NCBI RefSeq assembly: GCF_029784155.1
Contig: NC_073693.1
Coordinates: forward strand, 287,094,875-287,158,874
DNA length: 64,000 nt
From: Uranotaenia lowii
Lineage: Eukaryota; Arthropoda; Insecta; Diptera; Culicidae
Direction: 5' to 3'
In this document: positions 25,011 through 37,019 of the stretch, piece after piece
How the letters are laid out: every line of letters starts with the position of its first letter
Position numbering within the stretch: position 1 is the first letter of the stretch
Made by a program: the position numbers and the translations under genes
The notes under the pieces: model-generated
Databases searched by the model: none
What the model was told of the DNA's origin: nothing
What the model saw: the letters and a program-made list of their open reading frames with translations, nothing else

Positions 25011-26250
25011 TCCTTTGTTTTAACAACAATAAGTTAAAAACGAAGTCTTGGTGCCAGTAGGGTGGATTAGCTGATCTTGATGGCCTTTGCTGATATAATG
25101 GCATTTTTTGACCCTGCGAAACCACTGGTTCAACCTGAATATCTGAACCGTCATCACCTGCCGATACCTTTTTAAGATGTGCAGTGTTCCGTACAAACGT
25201 GTTCCCATTTTGGTCTTTAATCTCAACTTGGTTCCCCTTTCTCCTTATGACTTCGTAGCGGGTGGGTGCAAAAGTGAGCTGTAGTTTGTTTCTCGATATT
25301 AAATTTTGGACTATTACGCGGTCACCCTCAACTATCCCACAAGGTTTCGCGTGACGTCGGTTATCTTCACGTTCTTTCCCATGGTACTTATTCACCAGAT
25401 CTCTACCGCAAGCTTCCGGATCAATCGGCGGGTTGTTTCGATATCTCTCAGAGACGAGATTTTGTAATGTACAGACCTGTTTTGTAGAAGTTGGGAAGGA
25501 GATTTGCCGGTAGTGGAATGAGGAGTTGAATTGTACATAACAAGGTATTCAAGCAGATCGTTTTTCCAGTCTCGTTTCAATATCTGACTAATTTTCAAAC
25601 GTTTTAGGAGAGATCTATTCTGTTTCTCTACTTCTCCGTTTGCTTGAGGCCAATATGGAGAGGTATGGTTCAACACGATCTTCCTAGACTTACAATAATT
25701 CCCGAACTCGGTGCTTATGAATTGTCGCCCATTGTCGAGGGTGATTGTTCTAGGATAACCAAAACGCACAAAAATCGGTTCTAACTTCTTTATAGTCTCT
25801 TCGGAAGTAATTCTCCGCATAACACCAACTTATTTATAATGATAATCTGTAATAATCTTCGGCTACCAACAGGTATTCTCCGGTTGGAAGAGGGCCAAGA
25901 AAATCTATCGCGATGTCAATCCACAGTTCGACTGGCATGATTCTTCGTCTCATCGGTTCGGGAGCTTAAGGCCTAACGACCAATCGACATCCCTCACAAC
26001 TCTTCACAAACGCTCTGGCATCCTTGTCCATCCCAGGCCACCACACACGCTCCTTTAAACGCAGTATCATTGCTGTTTCGCCAGGATGTCCCTCGTGTGC
26101 CAGTTGTAGAATTCGTGGTTGTAAAGATTTTGGTATTACTAATCGAGATCCGCGGACTATTACTCCTTCGACGACATAAATTTCGTCTTTGAAAAGAACA
26201 AACTCTTTAATACTTGAACTTACGCTGTCATCCGACCAGTTATCCCATCC
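25011..26250 (-). pseudogene. Ty3/gypsy integrase, broken
   Basis: Starting right after the 5' LTR, the minus strand reads an HHCC zinc finger (LAHEGHPGETAMILR ... FVKSCEGC, about 25985-26100), then the catalytic core with DIAIDFLGPLP (first Asp, about 25905), TLDNGRQFIS (second Asp, about 25735) and PQANGEVEKQN (Glu, about 25640), and a C-terminal chromatin-binding-like stretch to about 25003. Breaks: an in-frame stop after the zinc finger (about 25967), a lesion near 25830 between the first Asp and the second, and a stop with a frame change near 25395. The integrase would insert element DNA; this copy is inactive. Its purine-rich tract and LTRs identify its parent as an LTR element. Confidence 0.85.
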
Positions 26251-26260
26251 TCGTCGCCAA

Positions 26261-26418
26261 TGTTGTGATTGGTATTATCTGGATAAATTAAGTTTAAGTT
26301 TGATTTGAAGAACTTCGTTTATTAATTTCCGTCTGATCAATTTGACTGACTAACTAATAATCCGCTCTCGAGATTCCTCGATTGCTTCGATCTTTATCCA
26401 AATTTGTAAAATACCACA
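26261..26418 (-). repeat. 5' LTR of the gypsy-type element
   Basis: 158-bp repeat, about 11 bases shorter than its partner because of a deletion near 26290. Confidence 0.8.
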
Positions 26419-26469
26419 AAAGGTACTTAAAGAAGGGTTTTAAGAAGTGCTCCTCTAGTGTTCACTGTA

Positions 26470-26980
26470 TATGTTATTCACCGAAAAGAACACAAAAATA
26501 GAGGGCGGAGGAGCCTTGAGTGTTTTATTCAGAGAAATTTTCACAAAACACTTTTCGGTAGGCACTACTTACAGGATCCTTACAGGATACTCAACTATAC
26601 ATTTTTATAAACAAAGAGGAACGTATTTCTCAAATTACGGATTAACTTGAGTTTTTGGGAAAAAGTTTAGCCGTTTGACAGTTTTCGTAGAACTAGCATC
26701 GGTATGCGTTCTGATTTTACGCAAAAGTATCACTCGGAGCATTTTTGGCTCTAATTTGCTGTTTTTTTTTTTTTTTTGTAGGAAATGTAGTTTTTTTTGG
26801 CAGAAAACATTGTAAAATGATTAACTTGAACTGTTCACTACGAATAAACTGTCGGTGAAATTTTAGTTCGAGAGAAAAATTAGAAATTTCAATCGCGTTT
26901 TTCTCGTTTGCACGTTTTTTTCACATAGAAAAATCTTGCTTGGAACGTCAGTGTAGTAGACCCGTGTTGTACAAAAATGT
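26470..26980. other. AT-rich DNA, nothing recognised
   Basis: No coding pattern was seen. A T-run lies at 26763-26779. Confidence 0.35.
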
Positions 26981-26984
26981 GGTA

Positions 26985-27115
26985 TGATAATGATGATGAT
27001 AATGCTTCTCAGCTCATTTTTACCACCATTCATTTCTTCTAATTTCGTCTATAAAAAATTCAAATTTTTAAGATGTCCTAACTAAAAAGGACATACCTAC
27101 CTTTTCACCGAAAAG
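26985..27115 (+). mobile_element. Fragment of the element family flanking 48450-49227
   Basis: AAGATGTCC...AAAAAGGACAT and the preceding TTCATTTCTTCTAA match 49340-49440 with moderate divergence. Confidence 0.5.
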
Positions 27116-27441
27116 GCCGATGTATTCTTTTAGACCAGTGGTTTTCATTTTTTTTTTTCATTCATCGCCCCCCTGTTTCGATATTTTGAAGCTAAGCGAT
27201 CTTCAAAGGGCGGTAGGAACCACTTTGAAAATCACTGCTTTAGACTTTTGTATGTGTCCTTTATTTACACTTTCTTTCAGATTACTTCTTTTAAAAGTTT
27301 TCTTCTAAGCTTTCGCACATTTCCTCCATTTCCTCAGTAACGTCTTCTTTAAGAAAAGTGTTGTTCAATCTTCCTTGAGTTCCCTATGTTCCTAACTTTT
27401 TCTGCGATTCTTTTTTTTTTTCAATTCCACATTATATTGAT

Positions 27442-28680
27442 ACTAGCTGATCTCGTACGAAACTCGTTCCGCTTTAAACTTTAAAACTGAGAAGTTGAGT
27501 GTTTGAATGGTAATAAGGGCGCATATTAACGACAATATTGTTTAAAATATTAAACAGTATTTATAAGGCGCACTATTGACTTGTCTACCAAACTGCAATT
27601 CAAAAGAAGAAATTGATTGACCGTCGAAAAGAACACCCGTGTACGAATGTCAATCTTGTTCGGATGCATATTAACGAAATTATTTGTAAAACACATCAAA
27701 GTTAATCGAAATTGGAATAGATTCTTCGTCCTGCAAAACTCGCGTGTATTTATGGATTTTTGTCTCGATCCAATGCATAGTAACATAATTATTGCAAAAA
27801 CATTAAAAGGTATATATGAACGACCCCTTTTTCTGTCGTCTGGTTTGAAATATGAATGCAGGAATCAAAAGTCCGTCTTGTAAAACAGCCGTGAATACAA
27901 TTTCGTCTGAATCCCATGCATAATAAAACAATTATTGCAAAAACACTTAACAGTTAATATGGACGACTCCATTTTTCTATCGTCTAATAGAAAGTATGAA
28001 ATCAGGAATTGATTCCTCGTCCTGTCAAGTTCTCATGTTTGAATTTTTGTCTCATAGTGATGCCAATAACTTAATTATTGCAAAAACAATGAAAAATTAT
28101 TATAGACGACCGCGACCCCTCTTGCCGACCTCTTGTCAATACGCCTGAAATCGATTACCTGTGCTGTAAAATTCCATGTGCAAATTTTGGCATCCTAGTC
28201 CAATGTATAATAACGTCAATATCGCAAAAACATTAAACAGTTAATTTGGACAACCCCTTTCGTCGACCTCTGACCAAAAGTTTGACTCTTGAAATCAATT
28301 ACCCGTCCCTTAAAACTCCCATGTGCAAACTTTCATTTAAATCCAATGTACATATTTTAGCGTTAATATCGCAAAAACAGCGAATATGACGACCCCTTTT
28401 GCCAATTCCTGACCCTGAATTTGATACCTGAAATCAATTGCTCAAAACACTCATGTGCAAATTTTCATCACAATTCGATGCATAATAACGTCAATATTGC
28501 TAAAACAGTATTTGTCTTGTATAGACGACCCCCTAGAAAAGGGGTTTTCCGAAAATCTGTAAGCATTTTTCATCATTCCTGGTCCTAATGGTCCATGTCA
28601 AATTTCAGCTCTATAAGTCTTAAGACGGCTGAGCTTATTGAGGACAAACGAACAAACAAACACCCAGAATTTGCTTCTCA
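27442..28680 (-). mobile_element. Non-autonomous Helitron with internal tandem repeats
   Basis: On the minus strand the end is GATCAGCTAG followed by T at 27442-27450, preceded by a short ACGA/TCGT stem. The opposite end near 28590-28680 reads as the frequent Helitron head (TTTGTTTGTTCGTCCTCAAT, minus strand). Between them are about six diverged units of 130-180 bases containing ATTGCAAAAACATTAA and GACGACCCC. No Rep-helicase is present. The ORFs at 27550-27883 lie in repeat units. Confidence 0.6.
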
Positions 28681-28968
28681 CAATAGATTTAAAAATCGTC
28701 TTTGGTATTTATTTTTGCAGCGGACTGCAATTCTTCGTTTCGATTATAGTGGTTTTAATATCTTTGGATTATTCACGACTTTTACTAACGATGCATTTGG
28801 CAAACAGACATTAGAAATTTCTTTCCGGTACAACTGTGTTAGACGTTTACTTTTGGGCTTGAACTCATGACCATCATGGCTTCTTGTTATACATTTCTTT
28901 AACTTTCTGCAGTCTTAGATTTCCCATATCTTGTTTATAGTCCTACAACAACAAAAGTGCTATTTTCC

Positions 28969-29265
28969 TTTTCCTTCAAGCAAATTCCGATCCCAATCGA
29001 AAACGGAACGGGTGACCGATTTTATTGCGATAAAACAACCGACAACGAAGTTTTCCATACGTGTACTATAGCTTACAACGATGAATGACAATACACCGCC
29101 CACAAACCCAGCTTTAAGATCCGACAGAAACGGAATTGCTTTCGAGATTGGTTTTCGGTGGACAAATTCCAATCCGCAATCTTGGAGAAATACTTCCCCC
29201 CGGAAAAAGTATTTCAAAGGGGTTATCTGATTTTTCATTCCTATCTCGTATTGTTTTCGTTGATT
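28969..29265 (+). pseudogene. Coding-like patch with one stop, unrecognised
   Basis: After CTTCAAG one plus frame reads IPIPIENGTGDRFYCDKTTD, NEVFHTCTIAYNDE, then TGA, then QYTAHKPSFKIRQKRNCFRD and SAILEKYFPPEKVFQRGY. Base composition is richer in GC than the surroundings. The reverse strand is open for 92 codons over the same stretch, so coding sense is uncertain. No family is recognised. Confidence 0.22.
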
Positions 29266-29269
29266 AGTT

Positions 29270-30425
29270 TAAAATTTGACATACGAAGCAAATCAAAGTT
29301 TTTTCAATGTTAATGTATATATTCTATCAATGTTTTTTGAAAGTTTTAAGTTTAATTCTCTTATGATGTTCAATCTTATTTGAAATTATAGAACAATACG
29401 TCAGTAAAACAAGCTTCCTAGAAAGTCATATCATGCGAATTCGTTCCGACTGAGTTTTAGCTTTCTTTGCCGTTGCCAAACTTGGACTAGGATTCGGAAA
29501 CAGAAAAGACACAATTCATTCGTATTGTTGTAATTATACCTCGAAGCCTCGGAAAATCGTTGAAGACTTTCCCGTCATTGGCAATGTATGTAGGTATGTA
29601 TATCTTCATGTGCTATGTCCCTTATTGCCTGGCAGCTAGCCGTCCCACGTCCCACGACTCTGAGACTAATAACAACGAATAATGAATTGGAAGTGCTATG
29701 GGCCAAACATCACATCACACTTTCTCTACAAATGATTAAAAAAAAGGAGATTAAAATAGTTATAGTAAGACATTTCATCAGAGAATCGAACTTCTTTCTT
29801 CCAATGCATGAAGTTTGTGTTCTTATAGGGTCTACAAGCAAATACTTTTAATTAATTAAATTCAGAGTGATAAGTTGAAGACTGTGATTTCAAACCTTTG
29901 ATAGCCGTCGGAGAATTGAAACGAGGAATTAGAAAATTGAACTTGCATTATCTGGTAAAATCATATCCAACGCATGAAACTTTTTAGTAATTAAGTATGA
30001 AGTTTTACGATTTATACAATCCCATTTCATTGGCCATTTTATAACTTTTGAGTTATTGATGGTCATCAATGCGTTCAATATTATCATCCAATTATGGGAA
30101 AACTTAAACCGTTTAGTATGTACTGTGAATTCAAACAAATGATATATAAGAAATTTTACATTAAGCACCCTTCACAATAATTAATGGGATATTTGAGTCC
30201 AAGAATGGAAAAGTGTAAATGAAACTCAAATAAAACCTTCCTCATAATATTATAAAATGAGCAATTTATGTTCTGGGATAATTTGTTTTCAATAGCTTCA
30301 AAAACTATTAATAGATCTTTGAACATTTAAAAAAAATCAATTATAAAACAGTGCGAAACTATACAGCGAAATAAAGTACACATGCAATTGAAAACATGCA
30401 TGTAAAGTGGAACAAGGAAAACGTG
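29270..30425. other. Intergenic DNA, nothing firm
   Basis: A slightly GC-richer stretch at 29440-29680 has no long frame. The remainder is AT-rich without recognisable repeats. Confidence 0.35.
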
Positions 30426-30431
30426 AATATA

Positions 30432-31425
30432 CGGTACCGTTCATAATTGTATAGGAATTGGAAGCACGCGCACTGTCACTTCGACTTTGAACTTCCATAA
30501 CTTTTTAATCTGATGATATTTTTTGATCAATTTTCTGCGTTAGATAGATCAACTATCACACTATTATTTAACAAAATTTGAGCTTTCTGAAATTTGTATG
30601 GCCTGAGAAACCGTTACTCTACGAAATTCGGACTTTTGTCATTCAAACTGCAATATCTCAGAAACTAAGCTATATTTTTTATTGAAATTTTACAGAGTGA
30701 TTGTTGAAATATAAAGCTAGCTGAAGTCTGAAGTTATTAAAAAAAATTATCGAATGGATCAAAAGTTTCGCGAGGTACAATATTTCAGGCATGAACCTAG
30801 AATTGCGATTTCTATAGAATTTTGGACGAATGTTTCCATATGAAATCCTATTTTATGTTTAACAACCAGTCAATCTATTTCAACCAAAAAATCAAAACAA
30901 TATCGCAAGATTCTGATTTCAAAACACAAATACATCGTTTATTCCATTTTTTATTTTCTTCATTGCTTTTGCCAGACATTTTTTGACTGATTTGTGGAGG
31001 GAAACGATATTGTTCTCATGAATCGTCCAAAATTCTATAGAAATCGCATTTCAAGGTTCATGTTTGAAATATTCCCTCGCGTAACTATTCTTACAATGAA
31101 ACTTTTGAAAAACTTTAGACATGCTAGCTTCATATTTCAACAATCACTCTGCAAAATTTCAATAAAAAATATAGCGTAGTTTCTGAGATATTGCAATTTG
31201 AATGAGAAAAGTCCAAAAAGTCCGATTTTCGTAGCATAACTGTTTCTCAGGCCACACAAACTCCAGAAAGCTCAAATTTTGTGAAATAATAGTATGATAG
31301 TTGATCTATCTAACGCAGAAAATTTGATCAAAAAATATCATCAGAGTGAAAAGTTATGGAAGTTCAAAGTCGATGTGACAGTGCGCGAGCTTCCAATTTC
31401 TATACCATTATGAACGGTGGTACTG
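30432..31425. mobile_element. Palindromic Tc1/mariner-type MITE
   Basis: TA precedes CGGTACCGTTCATAAT and follows the reverse-related ATTATGAACGGTGGTACTG; TA is repeated at 30430-30431 and 31426-31427. The arms, about 480 bases each, are inverted copies meeting near 30930. No transposase. Confidence 0.82.
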
Positions 31426-31429
31426 TATC

Positions 31430-33175
31430 ATTGTACGGGGAGATCATCCATCTCGAAAAGTGAGATAAACTCCAAAAGAGATTTTCATTAGATGGGGGAT
31501 GGAATGATGGGTATTAAAAGTTTTTCATGATGAGATGAAGCATTGAAGGGTAATTATTTTAAATTTCAATTAACACAAACTTCATAACTATAAATTTGTC
31601 AAAATAATTAAAACGATAAACATAGTAAATATATCTCAATCAAAACTTTAAAAAGACTAACAAAACTAACAAAGCTCACATGGGCCAAATTTCTTATAAT
31701 TATGAATACAAAGCTTGCAAAATTCGACAAATTCGCAAAATTCGAGATTTCATCCGAATATCAGCACATTTTCGGGGATTGTTCTGCTTCTTGTCGCGAT
31801 TAGGGTCCTTTTGTACCTTGAACGTTCGAAGCCCAGCCTCAGTTTTGGCCTTCTGGAACTGGGCGATTATGAAGCAGCACCTTCTTAAACGACCTAAGGT
31901 AGTGAAGACAGTCGAGGAAAAAAAACGAGTAAAATGGTAAAATGAAGTTTATTAGTTATTTTTCAATCCCTGAAAATTTTATGGCAATCGGATGAAAACG
32001 CGAATTTTACGAATAAATTTTGTGTGTGACAATTTCATCGTTGACACCCTTTATTCTACAAAATTTAACACAACACATTCGGTCACTCAACGTCACCAAA
32101 TTTCTAGAATCAGTCAAGCGGGTTTTGAGATATAGAATGCCTAATTTCGGTGTTTTTCGGCTTAGATTTCTTCGCGGTCCCTAATGTGTTAATTTTATTT
32201 CATGCAAATGGATGTTTAAAAGATTGTATATATATAAATACTTTTTATGAAGTTTCAAAAATAATTGCTGTTGTGTTGTCCGATAATGTAAATATGCCGT
32301 CATGAAACCATACAAAATTTTTAAGATGGCAGACTATCCAAACCTTACCAAAACAGCCAAACATCAGGTTTGGATAGCTTTATCGTGTGCTCTATTCTAA
32401 TACGGCTTTTTTCAGCTCAATTTTTAAGTAGTTAAACGAACTTTTAAGTTTACTAAAAGTTGACATAAATTGCTAAACAACTTCTACACAGCTTTAAAAT
32501 GCACTTTTATAAGCAGAACCAAAAATAGAAAAAAAAAAACTTTTTTCCGCCTCTTTTTGCTTGAATGCTTGATGATTTAATCAAGCATATTTGTAACTTA
32601 CTCACATTTCGATTACAATGTTCTTACCAAGTCTCGAACCCGAGCTCACCGCTTGTAAATCGAGCTTGGATTATGCAAATACGGGTTGAAGTTCGAAACA
32701 ATTAAAATCGAGCCTTAAGATCTACTTCTAAGTTGAGGTTCGAAACTTCAACTTCAGAGTGAAATGGGAGAGCAAAATAATAGAATTTGGATTAAGAACA
32801 ATTGTAACAAGTTACTGAAAGCTTTTTTTTAGATTTCCTGAAATAAATTTTAGAAGTAGGTGAGACAGAAACAGAGTAGTTACGTTGAAAAGCTCTTGAT
32901 TTACTAGGTTGATGTTTGGCTTTTGACCACTTGCCATCTAAGGGGCCTGTAAGTCCCTAATTGATGCTCCTTAGAACTAAAAGTTCTCTAAAGGTTCATT
33001 TGAAAGATCGTAAACATTATATTAAAGCTCATTATAAAGGTACACCGGTAAGTGAGGACGGTTTTTCGTATAGTTCAACTTTTAAAAAAAACATTAAAAA
33101 ATCAGCAGTTTTTCAACACGAACACAGACACGTGTACAGGATTCTCAATGAAACTTGATGTTTCCTCGAATGTGT
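31430..33175. other. Intergenic DNA with repeat debris
   Basis: A phrase at 32085-32150 resembles the MITE family of 9994. No gene is recognisable; ORFs of 61-86 residues have no motif. Confidence 0.35.
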
Positions 33176-33177
33176 AA

Positions 33178-33390
33178 TAAAAAGGAGCAGGACATTTACC
33201 GTAATTTTACAGGTCGAAAAATATATTACGTGACATTTAATTTTCAGTGTACAACTATTTTACAGGACATTTGCTGTAATAATAAATGAATCTTCGTTAA
33301 CTTTTAAGGAAAACGGTTTAAAATTACAGGTTGATTTATTTTAAAGGTTGCAGTTTCAGTGACACGTAATAGTAAAAAAAATTCTGTGTT
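33178..33390. repeat. Second copy of the repeat that ends at the gap
   Basis: 33180-33215 matches 22316-22353. Repeats of TTTTACAGG in both orientations follow. Confidence 0.5.
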
Positions 33391-33395
33391 TGTAA

Positions 33396-33468
33396 GGCGT
33401 AACCGGGATTCGATCTCATGCCCGCTGGCTTAGAAGACTTGAAAGCTATCCTCTACGCCACGGGCTGC
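33396..33468 (-). repeat. tRNA-like SINE head
   Basis: Minus strand: A-box-like TGGCGTAGAGGATAG and B-box GATCGAATCCC with GGCGTA/TACGCC able to pair at the ends. The arm geometry is not that of a standard tRNA, so it is probably a SINE. Confidence 0.45.
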
Positions 33469-34102
33469 ATCCAGTTGATTCATTTTGACAAAATTACCTT
33501 CAATGTGATGCGAACATGTTGTTTACAAACTCTGAAGAGATAAGCTTGATAGAAGCAAAGCGAGAAAAGTTATCACGTAAATAGTTATGAACTGCTGGTG
33601 TCTTCACTTACCTCGCCTTATGGAGTATGTAGTTTTTTCCTTTGATTTCACAGGAAATTATCAACAAATTTGTGTTTTCTTGACTGAATACGTTACTTTA
33701 CTGCTCGAACCGTCCAAACTTTTGAAAAAAGTTCATGGTACTATTAGTAAAGCATTTTTCAATGATTATTGTTTGTAATTTATGTTGCAATACACGAGAT
33801 CCGATTCAATCGAAAATATATACTTATTCCAGAACAAACCAGTACTTTTCTCAAATTTTAATGATCCGAATGCTAAAGCTAAATTGAATTGGATGAAGGA
33901 GAGTAGATTGAAAAATTGTGTAAATATCAAATACAGTGAGCGAAATAAGAATAGTACCACTATGTGTTTTGCTTGTTAAAATATACATAATCGGATTTAT
34001 CGGTTAAATCAAGCATAAGTTTACTTTTTTTGGACGTTGCAATTGGCGTTGAGGACCAAATATATGGAAAAAAGGTGCGATATAAGAATATCACAATTTT
34101 TC

Positions 34103-35345
34103 GACTTGGTAGGCTTTGGCTAAACATGACGGTTGGATTTTTTTCGTGCAGAAAATTTTCAAATCTTTCAATAGAGAAATTTTATTAGTTTTCGAGTGCG
34201 TAAACGAAGAAAATTGAATTTTTGTGTTGAAAGTTTGGTGCAGATCTGAAAATTGATATTTTCAAATGTGATAAAGTGCATGAGGGAAGCGCTACACCAC
34301 CAAGATTGCCCAGGAATGCTACTGCCTAGGAGCCCAGACGAAGGTACCACGGCTTTCTTCTTGCGAATGGTGAGGAGCCGGAGTCTGAGCCTGATGAGGA
34401 TAAGTAGTTTTTTTTTCTTTTTTTCAATTATACTCGGTTTACAATCTGTGTAAAAGAATTTTCATGTTTTTTTTTAAAAACGAAGTATAATTTGATTTGC
34501 AATAATTTGCAATTTCAGTTCTCTGCGTCCATTTTTGCTTAACTGCAGAAAATATTTCAAAGGAATGTTTCACTTGTTCCATAGTAACTTGAGTGCCTAA
34601 GTTTTCATTCAAGAGCTAGCTTAACAAAACTGATCATGTAAGCTTTATCCAGCCCATCGAGGTTTTGATTTTGACGTATCTAAAACAAATTATGATAAAG
34701 AGCTTAGCGAACGTTTGGGCGTTTTTCTGTTTCGTTAAATTTGAATTGCTGTAAAAAGTGAATCATAATGATTTAAACATTTTTACCTGAATAGAGGAAC
34801 GCTTTGTTAGTCTATTAATTTGGTAATTAAAGAATTTTTGATAGGCTGGAAGAGGTTGTACCCAGCTACAGAAATTCAATCTGCTACATTGCAGGTAACT
34901 CAACCGTTTACTAATAATTTTTCTGATCATTAACCCCTCATACTATCCACAGAGTAGACGGAAAGATACGACGGCAAAATAGCTGATCTACAGCAACCCA
35001 ATTGTAATATTTTATTCTCTATTTGTTATTGCGGTCACATTTAATGTTTTCAAGTATCGTAAATTCCTAATTCTCTAACAGCATTTGATGTATCAATTAA
35101 ACATATATACTTTTCCAAATGGCATAAATTTATATATATCAAAATATTATATCAAGCGTTTGGTAGGGATCTCCACGCTTCATTCCTCCCCTGTATCCTG
35201 TATCTTTTGCGGTTTTCATCACATGGTTGGCCTGGCCGTAGTAATATCTGCAATGCATAGCAATATGTAACAGATAATACACTGAAAATAAAAATGAAAG
35301 ACGCAAGTCTTCCAAGAAGAAGAAGAAGAAGAAGAAGAAGAAGAA
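34103..35345 (+). mobile_element. Retroposon with 21-bp target duplication and (AAG)n tail
   Basis: Identical 21-base segments at 34082-34102 and 35346-35366 flank a 1.24-kb insert ending in an AAG microsatellite. Long target duplication plus a simple-repeat 3' tail is the signature of LINE-mediated retroposition. The interior is not recognised; a frame near 34253-34410 (CPGMLLPRSPDEGTTAF) could be retrocopied coding sequence or LINE remnant. Confidence 0.8.
35315..35345 (+). repeat. (AAG)n microsatellite
   Basis: Ten uninterrupted AAG/GAA units, forming the tail of the retroposon. Confidence 0.95.
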
Positions 35346-36474
35346 ATAAGAATATCACAATTTTTCAACAAAACAAGAGAGAGAAAATAACTGTATAAAA
35401 GTGAATAACAATGATTCAACGAATTATTTGAATAGATAACTGAAATTTAAGGAGTTTTCTAGAATTCAAAAGGTTTTCAAAGGTTTTAAAAGGGGGTTTT
35501 AACAAATGCTCCTCTAGAACTGAGGAATTTGATATTTGAGCTGTAATTCTTTACCAAACTACTTACTTTCTTCATTAAAATGACGTGTAATGATAAATCA
35601 AACATTCTGGGTTTATATTGAATCTGAAAAAAACAGGTTGGAATTCATAAACTTGAAATGGCAGCACTGTCTTGCAGTTAAAACCAAACTAAGTCTCAAT
35701 ATTGATATTCCAGGTTTATTAAGGCCCATATTTTGCAACACACTTTTGTTGGAGTCCACGCTGCCGAAAGCATTTCCTGATTTGCAAAAAAAATCAATCA
35801 TTCATATGTGTTTTTCAATCATTCATATTTTAACAAGCAAAAACTGATAGTGGTACTATTCTTATTTCGCTCACTGTATGTATAATGCCATCCCCACTTA
35901 CCCTAGATAGGGTTTAGAGTTTGGAGACAAAATTTTAGATTTTTTAAATAAACTCTTTTTGCTTCATTTTTAACCGTCGTTTCTTTTCCCAACTGGTTGT
36001 TTCGAATGTAAGCATTGGATTTTTGGTTTTATCACCGCGATTGTAGAATGTAAAGATTGTTTCAATGTAGAGTTTTTCGTCAAGAGCCAGCTAGTTTACG
36101 AGAAAAATTGCTATTGAAAAAGATGCACATCAACTCGACATCGTAGTCAAAAATAGAAATTTCCCAAAAAGTCGCTGTAAACATCCGTTACTGAACGGAA
36201 TCGTATCTTTTTCACAGTTATTGGAGAGATTACAAGTAAATTTAACATTCTGCATTAAAAGTTTGAAAAAACAGTTCACAGTATTGTTTTAATAGCCATC
36301 GTCCCCACTTACCCCGGTGTATCTTATATAATTTCTTTATTTGAAATGGCTTATAGCTTTGAGTTTTAAGGAGCCAAACTCGTGTTGTGTTTATTACAAT
36401 TGATTACTTAGGACTAGCACTTTTTTTAAGATGAAATGAAGATAGAAAGGGAAATAGGAAATTAGAAAGAATTA

Positions 36475-36710
36475 TAAGCGGAGATCGATAGCTTCTAGAA
36501 AAAGATAAATTTCGAACATTTGGATAGTATTTGGAAGCAAGTCTATGGAAGCCGTTCTGGCGACAAGATGAACTTCACAGGACCAAACAATATGTTCGAT
36601 GTCATGGTAACCTTGGCCGCAACTGCACAAATTGCTGCCAGCAATATCAAAACGATTGGACATGAGACGGGAAAATACACGAATAAAATCCCGACTCAGG
36701 TCCAACTTAT
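36475..36710 (-). pseudogene. LINE C-terminal fragment (CCHC-like)
   Basis: The minus frame reads RVFSRLMSNRFDIAGS, then LCSCGQGYHDIEHIVWSC, the C-x-C-x8-H-x4-C pattern at the C-terminus of I/R1/jockey-type non-LTR retrotransposon polyproteins. It extends degenerately to about 36760. No reverse transcriptase is nearby. Confidence 0.65.
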
Positions 36711-37019
36711 TAAACCAGGATTTAAGGATTACTTTTGGGATAATCGAGTGATGTCACCGACCCAAAATATTAACGCTTGTTCATTTTTTTCTGAGCGTTT
36801 GAAGTTTGTTCTAAGGTTGTAATGGTTGTAATATGGTTATCCAGAGGAAACTGCTTTTATTTCCTTGGAGTACCTTTGTGAACCAAATTTAAACTTTGCA
36901 TGGTCCTATTTTTGTTGTTATGTGACCATTTGTTTAGTCTAGATTTGAACCTTACCAACTAAAATTTGTATACGGAACAATTTAATTTAAATTTGTTCAC
37001 TTGCCTAAGCATGATTCAC

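Larger units (their letters stand above)
24839..26418 (-). mobile_element. Internally deleted Ty3/gypsy LTR element containing only integrase
   Basis: Two LTR-like ends, 24839-25007 (169 bp) and 26261-26418 (158 bp), both begin TGTTGTGATTGG and end CCACA on the plus strand. In element orientation (minus) the 5' LTR is at 26418-26261, followed by TTGGCGACGAGGATGGG as a possible primer-binding region, then integrase, then a purine-rich tract before the 3' LTR. Gag, protease, reverse transcriptase and RNase H are missing. A sister of the host element shows the empty site. Confidence 0.8.
24488..26467 (+). mobile_element. Tc1-type element (CAGTGAGCGAAATAAGAA end) carrying an LTR insertion
   Basis: Starts CAGTGAGCGAAATAAGAA after TA. 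The right end is worn, leaving TTCACTG before TA at 26468. Its body aligns with the relative at 33934-35876: sequence before 24839 and after 26418 is continuous in that relative near 35470-35490, so the LTR element landed inside this one. No transposase is recognised. Confidence 0.65.
33934..35876. mobile_element. Tc1-type element with nested retroposon
   Basis: Ends CAGTGAGCGAAATAAGAA and its reverse complement TTCTTATTTCGCTCACTG, flanked by TA (33932-33933 and 35877-35878). Without the nested insert it is about 680 bases and aligns in part with 24488-26467. No transposase is recognised. Confidence 0.85.

Noticed and set aside
32620..32665. tRNA-like TCTCGAACCCGAGCTC
   Set aside because: A B-box resemblance only; no A-box at the right distance and no acceptor pairing.
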